DNA of 64,000 bases, from NCBI GenBank assembly GCA_033439295.1, contig JAVTLE010000013.1, positions 558,001 through 622,000 on the forward strand, written 5' to 3'. The notes under the pieces were generated by a model. It ran no database searches. It was given only the letters and a program-made list of their open reading frames with translations, and was not told the DNA's origin. The position numbers and the translations under genes are program-made. The DNA is from Deuterostichococcus epilithicus (taxonomy: Eukaryota; Chlorophyta; Trebouxiophyceae; Prasiolales; Stichococcaceae). Of the stretch, positions 45,475 through 58,647 are shown piece by piece; position 1 is the stretch's first letter, and every line of letters starts with the position of its first letter.

Positions 45475-48400
45475 ATGGCGGACCGCGCGCCTGGTAGCAG
45501 CAGCACCGATGCGGGCCCAGCGCCCATCAGGCCGCCAGGTGCCCTCGGGCCGCCCACGCCATTTGCAGGCAGGCCTGCACCAAGGGCAATCGCCGCGGCA
45601 GCGGTCCGCCCTGAGCCACCATCACAGCCAGGTGGCATCCGGCCGGCGGCGGCGCGGCCGCTGCCGCCAGCTGCGAATGGCGCCGCTGCCACGCGCCCGG
45701 CCGTGCGACGGCCTGTCGCGCCCACACTGGATCCGGATGGACCCGTGAACCCGCCGACTGCCGCAGGTGTCTTGTATGAAGATGGCCACAAGAGATCTGC
45801 TGCGTCATCAGTATCGCACGCGCATTGTGCGTGGCTACTGCAATGCGTACACATCCTTGTGAATGACCCCGGCGTCTGCCAGCGAACAAGATCCGGACTG
45901 TCTGCATGCATCAAATGAAGCAACAGAACATCGACCTGCAGGCGGATCGAAACTTGCGCTCGGGCAACCCCTGCCACGGCCGGCCCAGCGGCCTGGCTCT
46001 GGCCAACCGTCTGCAGCCGACGTGGGCGGGTCAAGTGCACAGGCGCCGCGGCAACCACCGCCGCTGATTGCTAGCCAGCCAGGCGCAGCTGCGTCGCAGA
46101 CAGGTGCGCCATGGGCACCTTTTTGCCAAGCCGTCAAGCTGCAAACACGGAGCATGCACAGGCCTGCAACAGCCTTGCAGCACCGCAGAATAAAAACCCT
46201 TGTGTGTTTTCCATTGGCCGAATTTGAGGACTGCTTACTCCGTCCCACGGCATCAACTGCGCTGCGTTACCAGCCCATGTCTGTTGCTGACAGGGTCGCC
46301 GTCACCGGTGCGGCGCAAGAAGGACGATAGCTTTGAGAGCGGAGGTGGCGACGGCGGCGCGCCGCGGGCACTGCCGGGCGCCCGGCTGCCGGCGCTGCCA
46401 CCGCTGCCTCGTGCCCTGCCCGTCAGCGGGCCCCCGCCTGGGGCCAGGCCCCTGCCTGGCAGCGTGGCAACAGCGCTGCCCGGTGCAGCGTCCGAGCGTG
46501 CGGCACTGCCACCGGGATCGGTTCTGACGGACTCCGTTGCTGCACCCGCCGCCAGGCCCGCCGCCACTGGGCGCCCCGCCTCGTCAGGCTCTCGGCCGCG
46601 GCCGCAGCCGGCAGCCAGCGCGCCCGCTGCTCGTGGCGCAGCCAGGGCAGGCGGCCAGCGCCAACCGCCGGCGCCGGCGACGATGCCAGCGATGAGTGCT
46701 GTGTCGCAGCCGCCAGCGCCGGCGGTGGGCGCGCCAGCGCGTCACCAGCCTGGAGCAGCAGCAGCAAACGCCACCGCGCTGCCTACCACGGTCGGCACGC
46801 GCGTCGCTGGTGGTGGCTCAGGCAATGCCGGTGCAGCAGCAGGCAGGTCTGTCAGCCGGCTAGCCGTGTCAAGGACGCTGCCTGAAGCCGGAGCCAGGCA
46901 GCAGCCGCAGCGGCCGACGGGCTTGGCGGCAGGTTCGCTGCATCCGCGTGCCGCCGGCAGCAGCACCGCTGAGCCTGCGGCGGCCTCGCCGCCGCACGGC
47001 CCATTGGTTGCAGCGCCCCGGCCCAGCGGGCAGTCGGCAGCCCCGCTCCGGCCAGCCCCGTCGCCGCGTAGGCCTGCAGCCGGCCTGGCACCTGGCTCAG
47101 CAGCTGCTCCAGCGCCCGCCGCTGCCTCCGCCGGTGGCTCGCCGGCCTTCTCACTGGCCAGCAACCCCCGTGCAGTCTCCCCAGCAGCTGGCCCTCACAC
47201 CGCTGCTGCGCCTGCAGCGCTGAGGGCACGGCCCCTCGGTCCGACGGTCAGCGGCCGCCTGCCGCCCCGGCTCGGGTCCCTGCCACGGCCTGTGGGTGCA
47301 CGGCAGGCGCTGGCGGCTGCCACCGGTGCGCCCAGGGACGAGTCGCGCCCCGCAATCCCTGCCGTCGGTGCGGTTGCCACCGGCGGTGCGCGGCCGCTGC
47401 CTGAGGCAGCGCCGCCGCTGCGCTCTGGGCAGTCCGCGCAGCAAGCGGCTCCAGGTGCCGGGCAGGCGCCGCCGGAGGTGCCGGCCCCGGCGGCGCCGTG
47501 TCAACCTGCGCTGCCGCAGCAGAGCCTGCTCGGCAGCCCGCGCGGCAGCACTGGCACCGTCAAGGCGCAGTCGCAGGAGGGCTCGCCGGCCGGCCTGAGC
47601 CCTGGGGCACTTGACTCACAGGCCTCCCAACCGACCCCCGCCCAGCAGGAGGCCGCAGGGATGCAGCAGCAGCCGGAGCCGGCGCCTGCCGCCATGCGGC
47701 CTCTCGTGGACAGGGAAGCTGCCGACGATGGCGGGTTTGCGGCTGGCCTTGCTGGTCTGCTGCAAAGCCACGCTGATGATGTGCAGGCTCAGAAGCATGT
47801 GCCAGCAGCTGGTGTCGGCGAGGACTTTGCAGCTGGCATGCAGCCGTCAGCGCAGCCCCCGGGCGGCGATGCCGAGCTGCCGGCAAGCGCCACATGCGCT
47901 GCTGCGGCTGGCACGACCCGAGCCTCCGAAGCGGCCGCGCAGGCCATCCCAATTACGCCCGAGGACGGAGAGGGGTCTCTGGCGGCCCGCCCGGCCGCTG
48001 GTGCACCGCCTGAAACCGCGAAAGAGAGCACAGTCGGCGCCGCGGCTGCGCTTCCAGCAGAGGGGCCTGCAGACCCTGCAGCAGGGGAACTGGCGGCGGC
48101 TGCGGCGCCGCCGCCGCCTGCATTCCGCATACCATTTGCCAGCGGGCCGCCTGCGCCCAGCCCAGCCGGCGCGCCGATCCCGTTTGCAAAGCCCTGTGGC
48201 GTCAGGTGAGCAGATGGGCGCCGGCACAGGCCCTCGTCGGGTCATGCAGGACTTCTGATGCCTCATCGGAGTCGCATCTGTAATGGCTTCTGTGTTGGGG
48301 GCATTCGATAGGGACAGGTAATGGTGTATGACCCTCCGCTCCCAAATGATGGGGTCCTGAAGCCCTTGGGACAGTTGACAACCTGCAGAGCGCATCTGTG

Positions 48401-48947
48401 CATCCCCGCTGTGTATCCCCGCCACTAGACTCCTTACAAATGCCACGCAGGTTCAGCACAGGCGTCGGCAATCCGTCCAGCCCTGCAGCCGGTGACAGCG
48501 CCTCCTTCTTTGCCGGCCTCGGCGCCGGTGAGTTTCTGTTTCACAACCACCACACTCTGGCACAGCAGAGCAGCCCAGGCTGCTCGAGTTGCAGCCGCCG
48601 TGCATGTGCCCTCATGTTGGTACAGTCACATTCGTCCTCAAAGCCAAGCTTTACCCTGTCTGGTCAGCGCCAGCTGCAGCATCTGATATTGTCCGCTGCG
48701 CCATGCATTTTTGGGGATGCTGCGTCAACGTCGGCTCGCACGAGGCACTGCAGCCGGCTGCTGTCAGCATTGCGAAGGCCTCACAACATGACGCGCGCCT
48801 TGATCCACTTGTGCAGAGCCCTCGGAGTTTGAGGACTTTCTCCAGTCTCCAGAGCCGTGCGCCGCGGGCGCGAGCGAGACACAGCTGGCGTCGCCACAGC
48901 AGAGCGAGCAGGCGCGGCGATGGTGGGAGGATCAGCCAGAACAGGGT

Positions 48948-48988
<41 letters not shown>

Positions 48989-49639
48989 CCAGGTCGCTGA
49001 CGAGGTTGTCGCACCGTGGGCGGCGGAAGCCTTGGCGCCGGTGTTGGCCGAGGCATCAGCGGAAGCCCAGGCGCCGCCGCTGCAGCACAGCGACGAGCAG
49101 CAACAGGCGGAAGAGCTCCCCGGGGGCAAGGCTTCTGGTGTCACGCAGCCCGACGCTACTTCCAGCTTCCAGCAGGAGCCGCAGCAGCCGCAGTGGCGGC
49201 AGCCGCAGGAGTTGCAGTGGCGGCAGGAGCCGGCCTGGCAGCAGTCGCAGCAGTGGCCGCAGGTGCAAGGGCAGCAGTGGCAGCAGCCGCCAGAAGAGCA
49301 GCATTGGCGACTGCCACAGGAGCAACAGTGGCAGCAGCCGCAGGCCAATGCCGCACAGCAGTCGTTCCACGGCTATGACACGTATGGACAGCTACAGGCG
49401 CAGCTGCCTGGTCAGCAGGCGTGGCCTGGCAGCGGGGCAGTGGCGCGGGCGCAGCCGCAGCCGCAGCCGCAGCCGCAGGCGCCGCAGTGGGCCGCTGACG
49501 GCCACCATCAAGGGAGGCAGCAGCCGCAGCATCAGCCGCAGTGGGACGAAGGCGGCTACCAGCAGCAGCAGGAGCCTCACTGGAACGCTTGGCAGCAGCA
49601 GGCTGAGCCCGCCGCCCAGCACAAGCAGGCGCCGGAGCG

Positions 49640-49670
<31 letters not shown>

Positions 49671-51135
49671 GGGGTTGAGGCGGCACTCGGAGACGCATAT
49701 CCCTGGGCTCCAGGCAGCGGCGAGCAGCCGGCAGCCGGCCACACTGACCGAGCGCAGGCCGCCTGGGAGGCCAGTACCCGGCCAGTAGCTGAGCCGTGGA
49801 CGGTAGCACCGCACGAAGAGCATCCGGAGCCGCCGCAGCTACCGGATCAGGCAGCGGCGGAGCCAGCAACAGCGCAAGAGCAGGCGGCGTCGGCAGCTGC
49901 AGCCCAGCAGCACTGGTCATCAGCAGCGCAGCATGCAGATCGGGCAGAGCCGCAGCACCCCGGACAGGCACCAGGGCAGGCGGCAGCAGCAGCGTCAGCG
50001 CCGGGTCCCGAGCCAGCGGTACAGGTGGTACCAAGGGCGGAAGCAGCTGCGCAACCAGAGTCCGAGGCACCAGAAGGTACTGCTTGCGCCTGCGAATCTG
50101 CAAGTTTAGGCTCGATGATGACCTGCATGGGGGCCCCTCCGAGACGGTTTTCTGCATGATATGAGGTCAGGATTGCTGCTCGAGGCACTTAGTCTCCCTT
50201 GTATTCGCGTTCAGGCGCCCTCAAGCCTCTAGCAGCTGCTCCAGGAGGCGATGCGCTCCGCCAGCCGCCGGCTGCTGCGGCGGTGCAGGCGGCTGGCGAC
50301 GGGAACACGGCAGCAGCAAGCGCAGCGCCACCGGCGGACGCCCAGCAGCCAGCTGAGTCGGCAGGCATCGTGCCGGACGCCGGCCCAGCATCTGACGCCG
50401 CGCCAGCAGCGCTGAGCAGGCACACAGGTGCCCAGCGGCCGCCTGATGGCGAGCCCGCCACTCCTGCCGGTGAGGCCACGGCGAAAGCAGTCACTGGCGC
50501 TGCGAGCGCAGCCATTGGTGACAACGGGCTGCTGTCGCAAGCAGCTGTGGTGGCACGGACAGCGGCAGCAGGAGGCGGCAGTGACACTGCGCAGCAATCC
50601 GACAACCCAGCAGCGCCAAAGCCAAGCAGCGGTGAGCCCGCAGCGCAGAATGCAGGAGCAGATTCTCTGCTGCAGGGTGGTGCGTCAGCATCCCACCCGG
50701 CAGAGCAATCTCACCGTGGTGAGACGACACTGCAAGCGTGCTTGAGGTCTCCCCGAACCATCGCTCTCCTGCTGAGTCCATGCAACCCAACCTGCTGCAC
50801 CTCCGCCATCCCACAATTGGAGCCGTGGGCTCGAGCTCCGATTGTGGAGCCTGGCTGCATGTTGATGCATTGCGCGTTGACAAAATATGCGACACACTGC
50901 AGACGCAACCGCCGCGCAGCAGCCTTGGGGTAGCTATCCTGACCAGCCGGTGACCCAGCAGCAGGACGGCCATGCTGCTGCTGGGGCCGCCGCTCCCGAG
51001 CAGCAGGCCCATTCGCAGTGGCGGCAGGAAGCACCATATGACGCGCAGCAGCAGGATGGCTCGTACTTCCAGCAGCAGAATGTCTCCTACTACCCGCAGC
51101 AGCAGTATGATCAGCAGCAGCAGCAGCATCAGCAT

Positions 51136-51185
<50 letters not shown>

Positions 51186-51461
51186 CCAATACGCCGGCTA
51201 CCAGCAGGAGTATCAGCACGATCAGCAAGCAGATCGGCCGCAGGGGCAGTCACCGGCGAACAGCGGCCAGCAGTGGCAGCAGCCAGATGACGCGCAGCAG
51301 CAGCACTGGCAGCAGCCGTCGCCATATGAACAGGAGCAGCAATGGCAGCAGCCTTTACCGCCGCACGAGCAGCAGCAGCAGTGGCAGCAGCCGCAGCAGC
51401 CTGCCAGCGTGTGGCATCAGCCCGCGCCGCAGCAGACGGCATGGCAGCAGCCAGCGGCGCC

Positions 51462-51505
<44 letters not shown>

Positions 51506-54500
51506 TTCTCTGGCAGTCTCCTGCCGTGCCGCTGTCGCCGCAGGACAGCGGCATGTGGCGGCAGCCGAGCAACTTTGCGGCCGCGGCTCCGGTTGCATAT
51601 GTCCGCCCCGGCATCAGCCCGCAGTCCAGCCTGTCGCCTGGCGCCAGACAGTTCCAGCAGGTGCTTCGCCTTGACCGCATAGTGGTGCATGAAGGGCAGC
51701 GTCATCCTTCCCTGCGTATCTGCTGGTCTTGCAGGCGACCAATGCGCACCAGGTGTTCCAATGTACAAGCAAAGCAGCGGACACGCCGGCATATGACCCC
51801 TCATCACGCTTTGCAAGTAGAGACGTCAGCACCGATCTCAGGGTGTCAAATCGTTGTGTGTCAAATAGTTGTCTGGCTGTGTGCAGCCGGGCTTCGGTGG
51901 GCAGTTCCTGCCTGGCATCGTTGCGCCGGCGAGGCCAGAACTGATGACACCAAGTGTTGCGGCGGCATCGTCACCCTTTGCGGCCTACAACGCCACCGTG
52001 CCGCCGACCAAACAGGCGTGCTGTCTTCCGTCACAGTGTCGTGGCTGCTGTTTGTAAGGCCTGGCACGTTTCTGCAGGGACACTGCGCGTCGCACTCGGG
52101 TTGCAAATTCATGGCACCTTCTGTGCGCTGCAGCTCACCTGAATGACTGCTGCATTCAGACATGGCTCATTCTAGACTCTGTCCCCGAAGCCACGAACGT
52201 CTTCCACAAACCTTTGGGAGCACAAACCTCGCACTGCGTCACGACAGGTGGCTGGCCAGGCGGCCAGCGACGTGCCCAGGACGGTGCGCAAAGCGCTTGC
52301 GAGCCCACACGGGCGTCCGCCGTGTGCACTGGTGGCCTTTGGCTTTGGCGGTCGAGTGGTGGTCATGCGGCCACGGCCCGCCACGCCTGGCATCCGTCCC
52401 GCCATGTCCACAGCAGGTTCGCGCAAACTCTGGTTGCTGCTCCAGCTCGCCCACACTGCACTGCCTCACTGTCGTCAGTCGTCATGTCTTTGCCCTGGGC
52501 GGTTGCAATGCTGCCATCAGCGGCACCTGCTGCACACTCCACATCGGGATCGAGGGGTGGGTATGCAAGCCAGCATACGTTTTCGCATGTATCGCAGGCA
52601 GCGGCTTTGCGGCGACTGCAGACTTGGTGGCGGACGAGGATGCGGAGTTTGCGCCCGGGCCGCTGCAGCTGCTGCGGCTGCCGCAGCTGGCCGCAGATCT
52701 GGCGCTGCACCAGCCCAGCCAGCCGAAGGAGGTAGGGATGTCGCAGGCACATGTATCCTGCCGGCCCGCAACCCTGCTGAATGCCCTCGCATCTTCTGCT
52801 GGAACATGAAGCACCTCTGTGCATGAGTCGAGGCTGCAAGTGCGTGAAGCCTGCATGCGTGCTTCGATTGCATGTTGCGGGGCTGCAACCTTTCGTTGTG
52901 AGAGGAAGCACATAAGATATGTCTGTGGGGTCATGGGCAGGGCGTGCGGGACGGCAGCAGGGCGGCTCTGGAGCGCTTCCCGGGACCGCTCTCTGCTTCC
53001 AGCAACCGCGACAAGGTGTGAAGGCCGCTTCAGTTGTGCACTTGCGGCTTCAGGTCGCGCCCTGCCAGCCTGCTAGTGCCAGCCATGAGGCGGCGGTGGC
53101 AGTTCCACTCAGCTTGACTAACACATCTTAACCCAGCGCATCATTCGAATTGCAGCTTGAGACAAGCCTCAGAATGACGCGAGGAGCTTTGCAAACATGC
53201 TGCGTTGCCGGCAGCCATCTCGCGTGCACAGCCTGCACGGCCGATGCGGGTCTGGCAGCAAGTGTCGAAAGGCCAACTCATCTGCTGTAGGTGGTCAAGC
53301 TCATCACGCAGTGCGCAGAGCAATGCGGCGAGGAGGGCTGGTGTCCCCACCCCGAGAACCTCAAGGTGTGCAGTCGTTGCATGTCATGGCAAGTCCAGCA
53401 TGGCACAAGGCGCAGCTCGCTGTGCCTGCCGCTCGTGCGGTGTTCCCACGGCTGGGCAGCACACAGCATGGGCCTGCGCGCACATGTGTCTGCCGGATGG
53501 CATGGCATCTTGCTGCGGCCCACATGGCAGAACCATGTGTTCAGACATCGCATGGCATCAGTCCTCGGCGAGCGACCCTCAGGCCATGGCTCGATGGCCG
53601 CTGCCTTTCCGGCTGCAGGCGCTATGGCAGGTGCTGGCCCTGCTCACCCGCCGCGGCGGGCTGCTGCGCGCGCCGGCGCCGGCCGGCGGCCCCGGCAGCC
53701 GCGGCGGCGGCCCGGCGCCCGCGGCGGCGGACGCCGCCGGCGGCTCCCGGCCGCCGCCGAGCTGGCAGACGTCCTGACGGCGGCGGACGGCTGGCCGGGC
53801 GTCGGCGGCGGGCGCTGTTGGGGCCGCGGCCGGGGTACGCGGCGGCCGTGGCCGCCGCGGCGGAGATGCAGCGGCTGCTGCTGGCGGGGCGGCGCCCCGA
53901 GGCGCTCAGGTGGGCTCTGCTCTGATGTCCCGTCCTGTGTCCGCCCCCAGACCCTCGCCGCCTTTGCCGCCGTCGAAGCCCTGCCCAGCTGCACGGTTCT
54001 GCAGGCTGACGGGAGGTTGTCAGACCAGAGGGGTGCGCCGTCGCAGCATGGGCCACGGCTGTCAACTCGGTTGCAGCTTTGCCTCTGATCCTTCTGGAGC
54101 AGCCATTGCAATGTGCCGCTGTTGCGACAGAATGCCGCCTAACCTCACACAGGGCGGCACGCGAAGGCGGGCTGTGGGGCCCGGCGCTGCTGCTGGCCCG
54201 CGGCCTGGGGGAGGCAGCGTTCGCCGACACCGCCGCCGCGATGGCGCAGGCGACCGCAGCGCCGGGCACGCCGCTGCGCACCGCGCTGCTGGCGGCGGCA
54301 GGCGCCGGCGACGCAGTGCACGCGGCGTCTGCTGGCGGCAGCCCGCGGCAGCAGCAGTACGGTGAGAGCGGCCGTCACAGCGCAGGGAACCCGATGCAGC
54401 CGCTCGACGATTACTCGACTTTCTTTGTTGTTGATGCATCTCCGCCGCGCGATGCTCTGCCCTGCTCCTCACACCATTGTTGTAATTTAATTTGCAAGGC

Positions 54501-57500
54501 ACACATGATTCGCGAAGGACAGAATGCACAATAGTTGCATACCACTGTACTGTACCTGTACCACGCTGGCTGCCGCCACGCAGGCGATGGCGGGCAGCCG
54601 CTGGCCTTTGCGACCGGCGGCGGCGGCGCCGCTGGCGACGGGGCCGGCCTGCTGGGCCGGTGGCGGGAGAACCTGGCGGTGCTGGCCGCGAACCCTGCGC
54701 CAAATGCCGACCGCACCATCAGCCGCCTGGGCTTCCGCCTCGCGAGCGAACGCGGCGAGGTGCTTGGTTGTGATTGTGAAGCGCTTGGGTGTGTGTCAGC
54801 CAGGCGATTGTCAAGCGTTGCGGCCGCTTACTCTGCAACCTCAGCCGCCTGCAACTGGATATGTGCCAGCCACGCAAGCCGTGTCGCCGCTCCCGTCCAG
54901 GGATCGAGCGCGCAGCGCGTGTGCAACCAACACGCCAACCGCCCAGACCAACACTGCTCAACACGTGCAGGTTGCGGCCGCGCAGCTGTGCTACGTGGTC
55001 GCAGGCTCCGGGCTGCACTGGGCGCCGGAACCGGGGGAGCCCGGCGCTCGGCTCAGCCTGGTGGGCGCCGATTGCGGCGACCTACCGCGCACTGCCGCCT
55101 CAGTGCCGGCGCTGCAGCGCACGCAGCTGTACCACTGGGCCACAGCGCTGGGTGCGCGGACCGACTCTGATTGTTCCGGTAGTCTGGTTGTTCCGGTGGT
55201 GATCTACTGGTGGTTGTCGCACCGATGGCGATCTGTCTCGAAGGCACGCCAGCTTGTCGATCTGTGCAGTGGCCTTCGAGACAATCTGTGCCCGCCTGTT
55301 TCATCTGTTGGGTGCAAGAAGTTTTCGAGATGCTGGGAGGAGGCAAACAGAGTGGCACCGCTCCGCTGCCGTTGCTGGAGCTCGTGAAAGGCTGCGCGCC
55401 CTGCTCGCTCGCGAAAGCCTAGGGCTTTGAGAGCGCTTACCTGCCGCAACGAAGCCATGGTCTGGTGTGCTGTACAGCGGTGATGGCTGTGCGATGCAGG
55501 CAACCCTGGCTTTGGCGGCGCATGCCTGCCGCTGCTAGCGTACGATGTCGTGTATGCGGCGCTGCTGGCGGAACAGGGCCTGCTGCGGGATGCCACCGCG
55601 TACTGCGCCTCTGTGCAGGTGCCTGTCGTCAATAGGGTTTAGGGCCTGTCCTACCGTCCAGTGTGGGAGGACACTCCTGGAGGACTCTCCTGGGTGATAC
55701 CGCAAGTTGACAGCTCCTGGGTGTGGGCGCCGCCGCCGACGCGAGCGCAGTCGGCTGCAACAGGAGCACTGGCGCTGGCACCCTGCTGCAATCGTCGCAC
55801 AGCCCAACACGCCCCTGTGCTCTTGACACATGTAGTGCCGAGAAACTGACGATCGTGCATGGGGTGATGGCCCACGCACTGACTGGGCTTCTCCTGCAAA
55901 CTCTTGCGCCAGGCGGGCATCGCGGCGCTGCCCCGGCCGCACCCGGGGCTGCTGGTGGCGCGGGCGCAGGCGGCGGAGCTGGCCGCGCGGCTGCAGGCGC
56001 ATGCGCAGGTGGGGAACCATGCCTGCCCAGGGTGTTTAGGGTCTAGGATTCCCTGCCAGGCAGGGCGTCCCCGCGTTGCCCCACCAAATGGCCACGGGAC
56101 AGGTCCTCGCATGCTGCGTGAGTCAGCCACAGCGGCTGGGTCCCTTGGATCGCCTGCCTAGCTGCGCGGTGTGTCCGACGGGGGCTGTTCCGTTCTGGCG
56201 AACGTGGTCCTGTCGAGGCACGAGCTGCTGGTGTCGCTCGGCGGCTCGGCGGCTCGGGAGCTCGGCCGTCTCTGGTATGAACCAAATTTCAAGGCTGCTG
56301 AATCCAGTAAGCCCATCATCGGAACGCCGCACCCCCGCAGGCCAACGGCATCAGCGTGGCGGCGGGCGGCGGCGGCGGCCTGCTCAAGGGCGTCGGGCGC
56401 TGGCTGGACCGCGGCATCAACCGCCTCATCGGCGGCGACAGCGGCGCCGCGAGCGCCGCCTCCTCGGACGACGAGTTCGAGGGCGGCGGCGCNNCGGCGC
56501 ACCGCCGCCGCGCCACTGCTGATGCCGTGCGCGTCGCCCCGGTGACTTGTTTCTGCTTTCTCAGTCGGGTCCGAGGAACGCAGCCTTGAGGCTTGCAGCG
56601 ATTCCGTGCCATTGCTGGCGACGGGGCCATCGTGGCGGCCGCGCCAGACATGGCAGCCTGCTGCCTGCCCGAGGTTACTCGGTCTTGAGGTCATCCGAGG
56701 TGCAACTCTGGCTGTGTGGCAGGTTTTGCAACAGATTTGTGTCTTCTTTGCAGGATGCCCAGCTGCAGAGGCGCGTGGCCAGCTCCCGGGACCTGCGCCA
56801 CGCCTCGCCCGCCGCGGCGGCCGTCAGTCCCGCCGCTGCCGCAGGCCCCGCTTCCGAGCCGGCCGGCCGCCCACTCGCGGGCGGCCAGCCAATGGCCGCG
56901 TCAGCGTCTGCTGGCAGGCTGGGCAACGCGGCAGCAGGCCCGGTGCCCGGCGTCGGCGACAGCGGCGGCGGCGGTGCAAGCCGGAAGGCGCAAGCGGCGG
57001 CAGCAGCAGCAGCGGATAAGGAGAAGGACTCACTGGCTCGGACCATCTCCCGGGGCGTCTTCTCGCGTGTGGGCAGCCTGCTCGTCGGCGGCGGTGGTAT
57101 CGCGAAGAAGGTGTGTGCAGGACGGTGGCAAGGGGATTCTCGGCAGTTGGTATGTTTTTCATCTGCTGTCGGTCAGCTGGATCGACTGTGGTGCTGTGCC
57201 TAGCCGGCAATGCAAAACACATGTTGCCTATCCCGTCCTGGGACTACAACTCCAATGGCCATCACTCTCCGACACTGCCATATGCCAAGGTAGCTTCGCC
57301 AATGCGCCCGTCTGAGACTCAGAACCCCCTTTTCCACTCTTGCGACGCTTGATGACTCTGCCTCAGGAGGCCAAGATGGGCGAGGACGAAAACGCCTTCT
57401 ATTTCGACGAGGCAAGTGGGCGGTGGCAGGAGCGTGGCAAGGCGCCAGAGCCGGAGCAGGGGCCGCCGCCGCCGCCGCCCGTGCTGCCGCCGCCGGCGCC

Positions 57501-58607
57501 GCCCCCTAGCACCGCCCCTGCAGGTGCTAGGACCTGCTTGCTCACAGGCCATTCCCCACCAGCTACTTGTCTCGTACAGGAACGTGGGTTCCGCCAGACT
57601 CACCCTCCCTGTGGACGCACACCCTTCCTGAGACACAAGGCAAAGCTGGTTTTCACTGGCAAAGCACAGAGTTCAAGCTCAGCCTCCAGCTCGAGGCTGT
57701 GTTGCCATGCAGCATAGGAGTTTCCGTACTGTGCCCCACTTGAACAGCAGAGTCACGGGGCTGTCATGTTCGCCACAGGTTCCGCCATGGCGGCGGGTGA
57801 GGCCGGCGCCTCAGGCGGCGCCAGTGGACCGCCTTCGTCCAACTCTGGGGCGCCGCCGCCTCCGCCGTCGGGGGTCAGCACAAACCGGGCTGGAGCTCGC
57901 GGGGTGCGGTCGCGCTATGTGGACCCGCTGAATGCTGGCGGCGGCGGCGGCGGCGGCCCTGCAGCTCCAACGTCCGGCTTTGCGCCTCCGCCGGGTGCGC
58001 CGGACCTGCATGCCTGGACGTCATTCCTGGATTACCCCTTCCTCGTGCTGTTCAAGCTCATGCCTCCGAGGGCGGAGAGGTCATCCGACATGACTGGCAA
58101 GTGCGTGGTGCGGCGATGTCCTGATCTGCTGCACCCTGTACACTCCTCCAGCATGTGTAATTCTCAAGGTCTAACTACCACGACAAGTGCAGGTGCCTTC
58201 AGAGCGAGGCCGGTCGCCGCTGGGCGCCCGGCAGCCTTCTTCGTGCCGGGCGCGCAGCCGGCGGCCGGCGAGTCAGATGTGCCGGCCGCGGCCGCAGGGG
58301 ACATGTCCCGCCAGCACTCTGCGGCGGTGCCGCCGTCAGGCCCCTCGTCAGAGCGCAGCTCGCGCGGTGGCGAAGACGGCGGGGCATGGGGTTTCACTGC
58401 TTCCAGCTTGCAGCAGGCTCCGGCACTGGCGGCGCGGGCCGACTCTGGCGGCCCAATGGCGCTGGGTTTTGGCAGCAGCGTTGATGGCGCTCCACAGCTG
58501 GCATCGCGCCAACAATTGGGCATGTCATACAACAGCACCTGCGAGTTGCAGGATGTCGGGACCGCCGCAGGGGCGGCCGTGCCGCCGCAGCCATTCCAGC
58601 CGCAAGC

Positions 58608-58647
<40 letters not shown>

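Noticed and set aside
49156-50157. Long minus-strand open frame over SEC16
   Set aside because: It is the antisense of CAG-rich coding sequence, which lacks stop codons in all frames. The plus-strand reading has consistent splice phases and conserved SEC16 motifs.
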